From Blasia pusilla (taxonomy: Eukaryota; Marchantiophyta; Marchantiopsida; Blasiales): DNA of 64,000 nt. Below are positions 22,545 to 34,739 of this stretch, piece by piece (the stretch's first letter is position 1; every line of letters begins with the position of its first letter). Both the position numbers and the translations under genes were made by a program. A model generated the notes under the pieces. That model was given only the letters and a program-made list of their open reading frames with translations, was not told the origin of the DNA and made no database searches. Location of the stretch: NCBI GenBank assembly GCA_050084515.1, contig CM114275.1, positions 11,842,001-11,906,000 of the forward strand. Direction: 5' to 3'.

Positions 22545-23960
22545 TGGTTGCGGCTCATGATATCTCCGAACATGCATGCCATTGACACGAGTGGGTAATG
22601 CTTCTCCGGTTAAGGTTTCCAACTACACTGATCCATTGTCATATACCGCGATCACCTAGTAGGGTCCCATCCAGTTTAATTTTATCTTCCTGGGGAACTT
22701 CACCCAACGGTTATCATATAGCAACATCAGGTCCCCGATGCTTATAGATAGTGGCCGTATATGTCGGTCGTATCATTGTTTTTGTTCATCTTTTACGCAT
22801 TTGGTCTAGCATAGAGATAAGACCCGTGCTTCCTCCAAGGCATCTAAGGTCTCATTTCTTGCCTGGAGAATTCTTGTGGCATCCTCTATTCTATTTCCCT
22901 CCAATACGTGATAAGTGGGCAGAGCCCATTCAATAGGGGTCAAAGGTTGAACTCCATAAGTAAGATAGAACGGGGTATACTTGGTAGTAACCTTCTCTGC
23001 TATTCGGTAGGCCCACAATGCCGCTGAGATTTTCACGTCCCAATTATAGGAATATGTAATCATCAAGCTATTCACTATCCGGCAGATCAGTCCGTAAGAT
23101 TTTGCGGTTAACCCATTGGCTTTAGGGTTGTACGGCGTGGTCTTCCGATGCTTGATTAAGAAGTGGGAAGTTAGGGACTTAATAGTCTTGTTCAAGAAGT
23201 GAGTGCCACGATCACTTACTAATTCCAATGGGCAACCATATCGAGTGATAATCACTTCGTATAAAAATCTGGCCACTACCTCACTGTCATCTTTTCCCGT
23301 GGCCACCGCCTCAACCATCTTGGTACAATAGTCGGTGGCTATAAGGATATACTTACGCCTTGTTTGGCGGGTGGCAGGGGAGATAGGGCCCACAAAGTCA
23401 ATACCCCATTTTTCGAAAGGAGCGAGGGGCATGATGGGTACCAAAGGCCACCGCGAGGTAGCCGTTGGTCAACCGACTCTTTGACAGGCATCACAACTCT
23501 GAATAAATTGGCCTACATCCTTGTACATGGTTGGCCACTAGTAACATGCGGCCAAGATTTGTTTGACGGTGTTCTTGATGGCACAGTGTCCCCCGAAATC
23601 GGCCGCATGCATGGCCCTAATAACGTGGGGAATTTTGTCTGTTTCCAAGCATTGTCGGTACTCTTCATCAGCATCTAATTTGAATAATACTCCCCGACAC
23701 AACTCATATGGTCCTATCTTTATTTTTTGTAAGTCGTGGTAGCTTAGACGACCGATTGTGGTTGGCCGTTGGGATTGTGACTCCACTAGAGACTTCGCTC
23801 GTATATGGTTACGTCTTGCCTATCTGCCACATGAATAATGGTTGTCCCCGCTTTGACCAACAACCATTCCCACTCCATCAATTGGCCCTTCCCATCGACA
23901 ACGGCTAGGATTGCGGATGAGTGTGCCTAACGGTTGTAAATTGACAAATTCACAAATCCG
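22545..23960 (-). pseudogene. Second Ty3/gypsy integrase (different family), with RNase H end
   Basis: This is a retrotransposon integrase, distinct in sequence from copies A and B. The RNase H tail and linker are at about 23780-23960 (IIHVADRQDVTIYERSL). The zinc finger reads HAADFGGHCAIKN then CDACQRVG. The core begins WGIDFVGPI (first Asp) and continues LVSDRGTHF (second Asp). The third catalytic residue, expected as Glu in an NGxxE context, reads NGLTAKSYG: the Glu position is Ala (GCA). The C-terminal part reads LLYDNRWVKFPRKIKLNW and VNGMHVRRYHEP, as in gypsy. Stops are at TAG near 23537 and TGA near 23471. It is inactive. No LTRs or reverse transcriptase were found beside it. Confidence 0.88.
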
Positions 23961-25765
23961 TCATCTTTTTTAACCATCGTTGTCACACCTACAACGGTCG
24001 TCAACCATCAATCTTTAGAATGGGCGTTGACCAAGCATTGAAAAGTAATCTTTCTGAACGATGGGGTTGCTATTTTCTTCCCGCTTTGCTATCCCTTGTG
24101 ATTGGAAGGTGCTCAGTAACAATTGCATATGGTGATGTGACATATGTGGCCGCAACGCGCCGCCAATTGCCACGCAGTGTCGCTCATGGCCGCAACGCAC
24201 CGTCTCAATCATGGAACCATACCATCACTGGGAAGAAAAGCATATATTAGACATAAAGGAGGGGATGTTGTTGATTATCTCATCCCATCATCGAGTTTTG
24301 TGCCATATGTAGCCATTTTGTGCCACTGGTGCCACATCGTATCGATGTACTCACACCGCACATCGAGGATGTTTAAGCATCGTTGACATCGGGGGAGTAC
24401 GAATTGCTGATTGGAAGAGTTATCTTCATGACCAAGTTGGGGTCGAGGTTTGCAGATATCGAGGACCAACAACGACATTATTTTTACGCTACCCATTATG
24501 GTCTTTTGCTCTACATGTGGGAAGGAATTATGAGTGTTGGGTAATAATCTTGCATATGCGGATGTTGAGAGCATCATTGATGTCTGAGATTAGGGGATAT
24601 GGACTTGTGTGAGATGTCCAAAGTTGTGGGTATGCTATGTCAATGAGACGGTAGATGAGTGATTTGTCACACCACATCGCTTGTTGCCGCACTACACACA
24701 TCTCGGTGCGAGATAGTGGAGATTGAGTGTTGGGCATGTTAGTTCTAAGTGGTTGAGAGATTACTCATGGGATTGAGAGTGATTGTGTTAGGAGGCATAA
24801 GGGTCATCACAAATTCTTTTTGGGACTTTGAGAGGCAAGGTGGTGTGATTGAGAGTAGCTCTAGGGATTTTACGTGGAGTGCCGCGAGGTTTTGAGATTC
24901 TCCACATGAGGGACCATCTTGATTGACCTCTTTCTATGTAATCCTCAAACAAGGAAGAAAGCTTAGAGGGGTGTGTTAGTGCATCACCGTACACATTGAG
25001 TGGTGTAATATACAAGAATTATAAGAATCTATCTTTTTTATGATGATTTATGGAGTTCTATCCCCAAGAAGATCACAATTATCTGAAAAGAAAACTTAAG
25101 GTGTTGTTTATCATGTGAAAGTTGTAGTTATGTGTATACGAGTCGAATCCAATCATTTATCATAGTATTCCTCTTCTTTCAAGTACCAAGATTTCCTTCC
25201 TCTATTCTCTCAAGTGGAATCGGATGAATGCTCAAGCAGATCCTCATTCAACACCAAAGAACCTCATGGAGATCTCATCAATGAGATGGCTTCTCCTACT
25301 TTCAAAACTCAATTCGTCCTTGCTGACTACTCTCTGTCAAACGGATTTCTCACATCTCATTGTTGATTATTCTATTGGTGAAAGTTGCTCTTCCAATCCA
25401 CTCCTCACTTTGCATACCCAATAAGCTCACTCATGCATGCACGCCGCACATCAAAATGAAGAAATGTGTTCTTTACTATTTCATCAAGAACAATAAGGCT
25501 TTAAAGTGTATACAGGCACAAGAGGGTACTACTCCCTTGCTTGGACCATTCCTACAACATAAGGACGTTGTAAGTGAATGATACTAAAGACTCCTTTGAT
25601 AATCTTTTAAATAGTCTCTTAATCGACGTCAGTAGCAAAGATCTAGAGCGTTTCTTTATAGTAGGTACCTCTTGGGATCTTTTAACGACTTTAATCTACG
25701 GTTCTCTTAGATTTTCCTATGATCCTTAGGAATCTGCTGGTCATAACTGTTCTAACTTCCTATCT
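23961..25765. other. No recognised feature
   Basis: Short frames on both strands carry no domain. A degenerate repeat GGCCGCAACGC occurs twice near 24149 and 24188. The region may be old retroelement sequence attached to the integrase. Confidence 0.4.
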
Positions 25766-25769
25766 AGCC

Positions 25770-26190
25770 TAACTACTCTAATGTTGGACCGCTTGAAATC
25801 GCGGTCAGTCCTATCTTTGATGCGAAGTCTTGACATCCTCCTCTTCTTTGACTAACGAAGCGTTTTGCTCTTCGTCCTCGCTTGAGGTACTTCATACTTT
25901 GTCTTCGCTCCAAGTACTTTGTATTTTGTTCATGGGCGGAGTACAGCTGCTTCGTCTTGGTGCTTCGTTCAAGAACGAAGTACTTCATTAACAAGTTCTT
26001 TATCGTGCTTCGTTGTCTTTGTTGAGCTTCCCTCTTGATCTTCACACTTCGTGAATTCATTTCCCTCTCCTTCAAGGCAAGTCCTTGATGTTCTACCTCT
26101 CTGCCTTATCCTAGGAGCTTCATAACCCATTCCAATATGCCCCACTCTTTCATTACACCAAAAAGAATATTCAAGAACTTCTTCTATATA
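25770..26190 (-). other. Frame with short degenerate repeats (GAAGTACTTC words)
   Basis: Between 25855 and 26050 the words ACTTCG, CGAAGT and GTACTT recur many times in both orientations. On the minus strand this gives a charged repetitive peptide (for example KYLERRQSMKYLKRGRR). Not recognised. It may be the end of the coiled-coil coding remnant to the right or a simple-sequence expansion. Confidence 0.35.
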
Positions 26191-26191
26191 C

Positions 26192-27703
26192 AAGCTTTAC
26201 TTCATATAGTCTTCAATCTTCATTCTTGAAGACTTTTGTACTCTTTTTGATACAAAATTGTGCCTATCCTCAAAATTTGCAAAATTGAAGGTATCACATA
26301 CCCCCTCTCTCAAATGCAAGCCACCCCGGTGAACACATCAACTTACTACTCTAGATCAATAAACGTATCTTCCAATCCCTCAAACTTGGTTAGAGAAGGA
26401 AATGGGCTATGAATATTTGAAGGTTTGTTGATAATGTTGGGCGTGTTGTTCTGCATCCTCTCCCTCCACTTATTTACTACTAGCAAAGAGCCAAGCACTT
26501 TGTTTTGGACCAAGACCTACGTTGGTGTAAAAGAAGTAAGTGCTTCAAGTTGCACGGTGATCGTGGGTGAAGTCTCCGGAAGTGGCTTCGTGTGATTGTC
26601 GAATTGGCATTTCCAATGTTTGTTTACATAAGCCAGCTCTTCATGCATATGTTATTCAAAGTTTCTCACTGCCTCCTCCACTATCTCCTTGGTGTTCTGC
26701 GAGTTGAGTTGGACTTCATTCTGAAATTTTTGTTGTGCTTCCAAAACTGCAATTATTCCTGTCAAACTCTGACCTCTGTGCAACCAAATCAACGTTGGTT
26801 TCTTGCTGCTTCTGGAGTAATTTGGACATCTATGCGTTATGCCCCGCGATATTCTTGAGTTTGGCGTGAAGAAGGTCAACTTGTTGTTGATAATGCTAAG
26901 CTTGCTGCAAAGCCTGCTGAACTTGAGCATATAGATGATCGGCCCCAAGCTTTACTTCATATAGTCTTCAATCTTAATTCCTGAAGAATTTTGTACTCTT
27001 TTTGATACAAAATTGTGCCTATCCTTAAAAATTGAAAAATTAAAGGCATCACATAGTCCCTCCCTCAAATGTGAGCCAACCCGGAAAACACATGAACTAA
27101 CTATTGTATATCAATAAAGGTATCCCAATTACAATTGTGTTTGAGGAAAACCCCTCAAACTCAATTGTTGGAGGAATAGCAGATGGTTTGTTAAGGATGT
27201 TGGGTGTGCTCTTCTTCATCCTCTCTCGCTACTGATTTACCACTTGCCAAGAGCCAAACACTTCGTTTTGTACGAAGATCTTGATGGGTATAAGCGGGGG
27301 AAGTGCTTCGAGTTGCACGTTGATAGTTGGCGAAGCCTACAGAAATGGGTTGGTGTGTTTGTTGAATTGGAGCTTCCAATACTTATTTACATACGCCAGC
27401 TCTTTGGCCATATGTTGCACAAAAAATTGCATTGCCTTCTCCACTATCTCCTTGGCATCATGCGGATTGAGTTGGACTTCATTCAGGAGTTTCTATTCGG
27501 CCTCTAAAACTGAAATTTTTCCCGAAGATTCTGACCACTATGCAACCAAGTCAATGTTGGTTACTTGTTGCTCCTGGAGTAATTTGGACATGTGTGCATT
27601 ATGCCCCGTGATCTTCTTGAGTTCGTCTTGTAGAAGATCGATATGTTGTTGATATTGTTAAGCTTGGTGCGAAGCTTGCTGCACCTGCCCATATAAGTGT
27701 TCC
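26192..27703. repeat. 755-bp tandem duplication
   Basis: AAGCTTTACTTCATATAGTC begins at 26192 and again at 26947. The two units stay alignable throughout, including CCACTATCTCCTTGG and GAGTTGGACTTCATTC. They differ by many substitutions and small indels, so the duplication is old. On the minus strand both units encode glutamine-rich coiled-coil peptides with stops. Confidence 0.8.
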
Positions 27704-28287
27704 GTGCCACACTCAATGTTTACCGCCATGCTCTCCCACTGCCTAGCATTCCTTGACTCGTATTCGGCCGTGACTAGCTGACTTTGTGCTCTATGAAGCA
27801 CAACTTTGGTGTTTGCCAACTCTACATCGTGAATCTCAATCTGTTGCTGCAACATGCTTCGCAGTGCTTCCTTCTCTGCCAAAGACTGTGTTGTGTTGTG
27901 TAAGTCGGTTAAAGGTTGTAGATATTGCTTGGCTCCCGCTTCATTGTCTAGATGAACCATCTTCTGAAGTTGTGTCATGACTGGCACGGCAAGTCTAAAA
28001 AACCACGTAAAATATGAAGTTGTTATCGGGATTTGACGAAGAGTTAAAGCTTTGTCGTTATTGCTTGGTGTCTCCAAGGGCTCCTATGTTGGCGTTGGCT
28101 CCATGTCCAGGGGGATGTCAAAATTAACTCGTAGCCGCTTCGGTTGGGGTGCGTCTTGGTGATCTTCATCTTTGGCTGAAGAAGATGCATGTGGTGGACC
28201 AATAGAGCTTGATAATATGGATCTTCTGCAAAAGCCAACAGTAGTGAGAAAAGAAACACTTAGGAAGAGGACCCGAGAGGCTACCAA
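27658..28287 (-). pseudogene. Unrecognised coiled-coil coding remnant
   Basis: On the minus strand a first segment (28084-28287) holds SSSAKDEDHQDAPQPKRLR. After a stop, the segment 27658-28077 encodes a 139-residue peptide rich in Gln, Leu and Glu with heptad-like spacing (EALRSMLQQQIEIHDVELAN). It continues in frame into the 755-bp duplication with stops (QYQQHIDLLQDELKKITGH). No enzyme motif is seen. A retroelement gag or a decayed structural protein are both possible. Confidence 0.4.
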
Positions 28288-28540
28288 GCCAAGTCTTAAA
28301 TCTATTGTGCCTTTGTTGCAGCAGTTGATATCACATGAGAACCCCTCAGTGGTTGTAGGTTATGACAACTTGCATGATGGTTGTTCTACCTTCCATGGAG
28401 GTGAGATTCCAGATAGGCATTGTATTGTCCATTTGACAGAGGTATGCAAGAAAAAATATGTTTCGCCATTTCCAAATATGGTTGACGATCCATTGTAGAT
28501 TTGCGTTGGAGATGCCCTTGATAGTGTAGTGTTTTGGCCA
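28288..28540. other. Unassigned plus-strand frame
   Basis: A plus-strand frame (28172-28498) overlaps the minus-strand remnant and continues to 28498. It reads RKRTREATKPSLKSIVPLLQ. I do not recognise it and give it little weight. Confidence 0.25.
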
Positions 28541-28544
28541 TTTC

Positions 28545-29010
28545 ATCTTCTTACGCCTTCTCAAAAGTAGGGGCATCTTCCCTTTGTGTTTAGTTGTTTT
28601 GAGTGTGGCCATTCAAATGTACTTATAAATTCTAGGATTAATTTTAATCTATTAGATGTCTAGTCATTTAGAAGGGGGTTTTTGTACTCATTAGTAGAGG
28701 AACCTTCCCCTTGAGTTTCAGTTTTGAGTGTGGCCATTTCCATATACTTGTAAATTCAAGTCTCTATTTTGAGACAATGAGAGGGGGATTTTGTAGTAGT
28801 ATTGTCATTCAGAGGGGGCCTTTGTACTCAGAAGTAGAGGACTTGATCTTTGTGTTTGAGTTTTGAGTGTGGCATTTCAAATGTACTTGTAAATTCATGT
28901 CTCAATTTAGAGTTTATCCAAGGGGGATTATGTACTCAAAAGTAGAGGAGCCTTGCCTTTGTGTTTTAGGTTTGGTCATGGCAATTGAAATGAATTTGGG
29001 CCTTATTTCA
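28545..29010. repeat. Degenerate tandem repeat, units of about 110-140 bp
   Basis: TTTTGAGTGTGGC recurs at about 28597, 28722 and 28861, with a weaker match near 28970. Each is followed by ATTTCAAATGTACTTGTAAATTC-like sequence and preceded by GTACTCA..AGTAGAGGA. That makes about four units with unequal spacing. Confidence 0.65.
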
Positions 29011-30029
29011 ACGTAAGTAGACAGTCCATAAGATAGGAATATGAATTCTCTTAAGGTAAGTAGATAATCCATTTGAGGGTGAATAGATACACTTGGTAGC
29101 TTTGGTCATGTGGCCACACTTGCATGTAAGAAGCATTTGCTACCTCTAGATTTCAATAGACAAGCATTTATGACTGTGAAACTGATCAGATGCTACAACA
29201 AGTGTGGGTTGGTACAACATTAATGTGACTATATGATTTCACATGATGATGGTAGTACTAGGACTGTAGTTATAGCAGAATGGCTTCTCTTTTGTTGGAT
29301 GTAATAGAAATAGTGATAAGAGGGTATGTGGGAGAAGGAAACCATCAAGTCCACTAGAGGGTAGGAAGGAATCATTCATATGTAGTGATTGTCATGGATA
29401 CACAATGGACTCTAAATGCCATTATAATGTACATGATTATGTCAGCAATAACGCAACCTTGTCATACATGAATAACTTGCTATAGTTGTTTATGGTACTT
29501 GGTGAAATGTTTTTTGTACTATTTTAGTTATATAATAGGATTGTAGAATGACATGGTCAAGTCATTTTAATGACTCACAATCATTCTTTTGTGACGCATG
29601 AAGTCATTACTAATTACTGAGAGTAGTCATTCCAAGTCACCTTTTATGACTAGATGAGTCATCCTTTATGACTTTTCTAGTCATTCTTTATGACTTCACC
29701 TAGTCATAAACAATGATTAGGTGAAGTTGTATTTAGTGACTATGTCGAGTAACAAAAATGAGACTCAGATATGATAACCCTCGGTTTTAGTAACAACTTA
29801 TATGACTAGGAGTAAATTTTATTACTATAGTCTGGTTAAGTAATTACAGAGTCTTATAGCCTCTGTTTGAGTAACATCCAGTTATATTTTTGAGTCTCAG
29901 ATGTGTTGCAACGTTTTTCAACTCGTCGGATTTTGAGGGGTTGCAATACCATGTATTGTGCACTTCTGCGTCATGTAATTCTTCCTCGCTTAAGAATTTG
30001 GCCTATGTAGGGATTGAACATTCATAAGA
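29011..30029. repeat. Cluster of ATGACT/AGTCAT words with a hairpin
   Basis: Between 29560 and 29740 ATGACT or its reverse complement AGTCAT occurs many times. A 14-bp inverted repeat (one mismatch) CTTCACCTAGTCAT / ATGATTAGGTGAAG with a 5-base loop lies at about 29694-29727. Several words form TGAGTCAT-type sites. The rest of 29011-30029 shows no gene. A foldback (MITE-like) remnant is possible. Confidence 0.45.
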
Positions 30030-30378
30030 ATGCCCTCAACCCAAACAAAATTGGAGCCAAGAGTGTCCATTCATCTTGGAGGTCATCATAAGCATGCTAG
30101 AAAATTTCCCCTTGGAGGCATACCAACAAGACCAGGCAAGAGCAATGTTACAATCAACAACATCTCATATATTTCTCACAAAAGGTATAGCCAAGGGAAA
30201 AGGCCCTTCGATTTATGAACTCTATGTAAGAGCGGTTATGAGATTTTGGGGTGAGAAAGTGTACGTCGAAGCATTCAATCAATGTGTAGCCGAAACTCCT
30301 CTGGATAAAGATGTCCACATTGGTGGGGACATTTGTGGGCGTGTTTCAAGATGTCCAATACAAATGGTTGAAGAGTAG
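30030..30378 (+). other. Unrecognised 100-codon frame
   Basis: The frame 30076-30378 reads SIYELYVRAVMRFWGEKVY then CVAETPLDKDVHIGG. It has sensible amino-acid composition but no motif that I know, and the reading continues past stops. It is possibly part of a decayed element. Confidence 0.25.
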
Positions 30379-31828
30379 TCTGAGCCAGTCTCCTGGAGAT
30401 GAGATGAGTACCTTAACTTCAGAAAAGTCAAGTGTCAGCTTTGAGCAGCAAACCCAGTGATTGACCTCGATGATGAGATCACCCCACCCAAGTATTCAGA
30501 AACTCCAAGTAGCTCTCAAGTTCAAGTTGGATGTCTCGTGTAGACCGAGTTATTGTTTCGGAGTGGAAGCTACCTTCCGTCACAAACTTTTATTTCCTTC
30601 ATGCTTCCTTCTTTCGTTCAGGCTTCCCGGTGATCGGAGGATGTGAGCGTCTCTGACAGTCTTGAGTCTTTCAGCAGGGTTGCATGGTTATGTACATAGT
30701 ATGGCTGTGACGTATATGAATTTTGATCAACCTATACCTTAAATCGCCCCTGAATTGAAAACCTTGCGTTCCATTTCCATCTGATATTCAACAAGCATGA
30801 ATCAATTTCTCCCAAACCGTACGTTCGCTCTCACGACTCCAATCTATTGTCGCTGTCAAAATGTATGACCGCCTCGGCCATATCGGTATAGTGTGTTTTT
30901 TTTTCCGTCTACCTTCATCTACATGTGATTCCTTCCTACTCATCTCATTGTTGCTATTCCGTCTATAACCGCGCTCAACATTACTTCGCCCTTATGAGCT
31001 ACTAATGCACTCTTTATTGTTACACTCTACTATCATTACATACATTTACAATCAACTGCTTTGCTGCTCTTCGGAAGTATTCACCGTTTGTTTGGTTGTC
31101 AAGACATTTGCTAAGTAAGGTCGCGTTGTGGTGTTCGACCTTATCGTCTTTACTGTTAAACCAGACTATCACCAGAGACTTCTCATCCATCAAACTGTTT
31201 GCGAACTGCATTGCGTGCTCTTCCACATAATTAGGATGTCTACATTTATTCAATTTTAGGAACTCCGCTTGAATTTTATTCAAAATGTGGTCATGGTCTA
31301 TTTGTAACCTAATCTTCAACACAAGCACCGATTTCAACTCTCAGCGGAGTCAATCATGCTTTCCGTTCTCGCCTGTGCATATACTTGGCCACACCCATTT
31401 CAAATTTCTGCTAATGTTTCTATCTTTCATTACATTTGTATTCACAATATTGCCTACTATAGTGAAATTTACTGTACTGCGCCAACTTCACGAGCTTTTT
31501 CTGTTCTCTCTATCATGTTGTCTACCTTTTTCCAATACTAAGTGATCTCCATTAAGCTCTCTTTTGATACGTCTAGGCGCGACTGACCCCCTAAATTCTA
31601 ACTTATGCAGCAGACTCCTTCCCGAGCCACACTATAAACCAGTCATTGCCTATTTATTCTCTATAGCTCGCGACCTTGCTGTACTCCCATGCTTCTCAGT
31701 ATAAGTCCCTGCAATCAAGGAATTAGAGATCTCCACAATGAAATGCTTTCTATCACCTCTGATATCGGACGGCTCGCCATCTTAGTTTAACGAACTGGTC
31801 CTTTCCCTCTTCCGCACATTGTCACACA

Positions 31829-31830
<2 letters not shown>
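30379..31830. other. Start of a G-poor block; one minus-strand frame
   Basis: From about 30880 the plus strand becomes poor in G. A minus-strand frame at 31020-31337 (105 codons) reads HILNKIQAEFLKLNKCRHP, which may be a remote remnant of the trihelix-type gene lying at 33240-33570. That link is a guess. Nothing else was recognised. Confidence 0.3.

Positions 31831-31872
<42 letters not shown>
31831..31872. repeat. (CT)n microsatellite, about 21 units
   Basis: An uninterrupted CT dinucleotide tract, immediately preceded by CACACA. Confidence 0.98.
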
Positions 31873-31875
<3 letters not shown>

Positions 31876-32160
31876 AACACATTCAGTAGCCTTGATTCAT
31901 TGCCCAAAGTTTCTGTACTAGTAAGTAATGTTATTGGGAACCCCAATCAAGTAAAGTAGATGGTGTGGTGAAGAGTTTCTTGGTTGACACTTGGAAGCAC
32001 AAACACTTTGTTTCGTCACACTATATGAGAGTGTCTCCCTCCTCTCATATGGTACCTTCTTCACTTGCTTCTCACTCTACACCCATCTTAGTCTCAAGCA
32101 CCGTCCAACAAGGACGCGGGGTCTATGGTCGCAAGGCTACGACAGACACTACTTAATGAG

Positions 32161-32262
<102 letters not shown>

Positions 32263-32872
32263 ATTTTTGGACTTCTCAATTCGCATTCCTATACCACGAA
32301 TGACAAGGAAAAGATGATTCTTAACTCTCTTTACCTCCGTTGTTGCCCATGCAATTATAACCTAGATCCCCCAAACTCGGAATGCACTCTCCATATGTCA
32401 CTATGAAGACTCTCACCCTCTGAGTTCTTGGCCAACCCTCAAATTTCTCCAACACTCCAGATCGTGTTCCTAGACAGCCCCTTGAATTTCTTCCTTGAAG
32501 ATATGGCCTTTGTCTCATGACCTGATCACAAGCAACTAAATTTTTATCTGCAAAATTTATCAATAGTCAGCGTGTACACCCGCGTAAGCAATTGGTGCAC
32601 ATTCTTCATCAATCATTTGTAAAACAATCCCAAACTCTGTTGCCGCCATTGCCTGAGATACATTTATTCAGCTCACTTGCACATTGCCTCACCCCCTCCA
32701 ACGCTCTAGCTTCCGCCATGTTTCTTTCACTCCTCCTCTCTTCTCCTCTGTCTCTCCCGCTTCACTCACTCTCTCCCTCCTTCCTGCTAATCATAGGGTC
32801 GTAGTGAACACATCCAAATTGTACCCAATAAAACACTCTCTCCGCCTGGGAATGAACCTCCAGCTTACAAAA

Positions 32873-32876
<4 letters not shown>

Positions 32877-32946
<70 letters not shown>
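32877..32946. repeat. (CT)n microsatellite, 35 units
   Basis: The third CT tract, in the same orientation as the other two, about 620 bp after the second. Confidence 0.98.
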
Positions 32947-32947
<1 letters not shown>

Positions 32948-33239
32948 ACCTACTTCTGTCTTGATCAACCAACAGCCGGTTTAGGGAGGCCTACAAGATC
33001 CATGTGTTGATTGCTGCTTGTCTACTTATATATCTTTGCAACATATGGTGTTCACGAGATGCCTTGATGCTTTCCTGCAAAACTCCCATGAATTTTGGAT
33101 TTACAATCTGCACCCCCATTCAAATCTTTCTGGTAGTTCCGATTGAACCCATACTCAATTCCACCCATACTGTAAATTATTTGATAATTTTTTCCTCTTC
33201 TCGTAAGGATCAGCCAACTCTCCAATTGTGTACCCGTCT

Positions 33240-33575
33240 TCTTACACACGGTTTAGGAATTCCACATCAGTAGAAAGGGCAGCCTTGTTCCCGCTCTGGT
33301 AGAACACCATTTCTTTACAAAAAATGTGCTTAAAGATGAGGATTTTTTCTACATCCTCCTTGGTCTTTGGAAGCAGGTTACTCATCACATCCGACATGTT
33401 CCGATTTTCAACGAGATTGCAGGCCATGTTCTTGCCAAGAATGTTGTTCAATCTCTTATGTCTCTTATTTAGGTCATTGAACTTATCCTCACATTTCTGC
33501 AGCGAGACATAGAGTCCCGTCTCCATCATAACTTTGGACACAGATTTCCACTCTCCCTTTTTTTGCAGTATTCAT
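33240..33575 (-). pseudogene. Trihelix (MYB/SANT-like) transcription factor fragment
   Basis: The minus-strand reading KKGEWKSVSKVMMETGLYV, then CEDKFNDLNKRHKRLNNIL, NLVENRNMSDVM and KEDVEKILIFKHIF matches the DNA-binding and following region of a plant trihelix family. Members typically show QQCEDKFNDLNKRYKRLND. About 110 residues are readable before a stop at 33242. The rest of the gene is missing or unrecognisable. The fragment lies 1.2 kb upstream of the Helitron Rep gene and on the opposite strand, as captured host fragments often do. Helitron capture is inference. Confidence 0.65.
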
Positions 33576-34739
33576 GACTTTTACTTATTACCAACTACGC
33601 AGCCATCTAAGCTACTATCCTCTCCCACAACGAGCGGACTCAAAGTTAGAACGAAGTCACAGTTAGATAGAAGCTCACTCATCTCTCTGCTCTGTGATAT
33701 CTGCAACACTTAGTGCAAGATGATTTAAATACTACATACACAAAGACTTACATAACAACTCTTTCATAAGCTTCCCTAAAACTCTTATATCTATGATATT
33801 CAGGCACATTTAGTTGAAAACAACACAACACACCCTAATATTCCTATTATACTTTCACCATATTACATAACCACTCCAAGAGTCAAGAATTGTTGCTCAT
33901 CGTCCTCACTCCAAGAAACCCAAACAGACCAAACCTGAGAGTACCAACTATCATTTGCTCTCAGCCTAATCAAAGCAGTATTACTCTCTTAAACTATTGC
34001 TTCCATCCTATTTACAATCCTTCAATCACTTCTACTCCATCATACCACTTTGTGTTCACTTCTATATTTGTGATCTATGTACTACTTCCAAACCACGTAC
34101 CAATTTAAATGTTAACATAACACCAACATACATTAGAGACCTCCTCACATCTGATCCCCTCTAGATCTAGCTTTTGTCAATTTTTTATTCAAGAATTGGC
34201 ATTATACAAAAACATAATGGATTTCATAAAGGTTTCTTCCGTCCAACCTCTCTAATTGATTCTCCTCTTGTAGCGTCAAATATGAGTTTACCAACTCAAC
34301 CCACTTTACACTCTATTCAAGACAGCCGTTAGCAACGTACTTGCAACAAACTTAGCTATAAATGACTTATACAAGGACTATAAATGCTTGTTAGAACTTC
34401 CCAACCCATCTATTGGTTTCATAGTACTTCCAAGTAACTCAGTCTCCTCCATTCTCAATAAAATCCAAGAAAAGGTCAGGTAACTTATAGCATGTTCTTC
34501 AACCCATATCATCGAGAACTGAATGTTTTGCAAGATGTAACGTACTCTCTTCCTGTCCAGCGTCGTCATTCATATGTTATCTTTAACAACGGTAGCATAT
34601 TCCTCAGAAGCATGCATTTTCCTGAGAATCCTTTTTAACACACTCAACTAGCAACTCCCTTGACGGTAGGCTAACAATCAAGACAAGTATCTTTTCTTTT
34701 CTGTTTCCTTATCTTTCAGGTTACTTTGGAGGTTCCATA
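33576..34739. other. G-poor DNA, no recognised gene
   Basis: Short frames on both strands have no domain. The plus strand is poor in G throughout. Confidence 0.5.
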
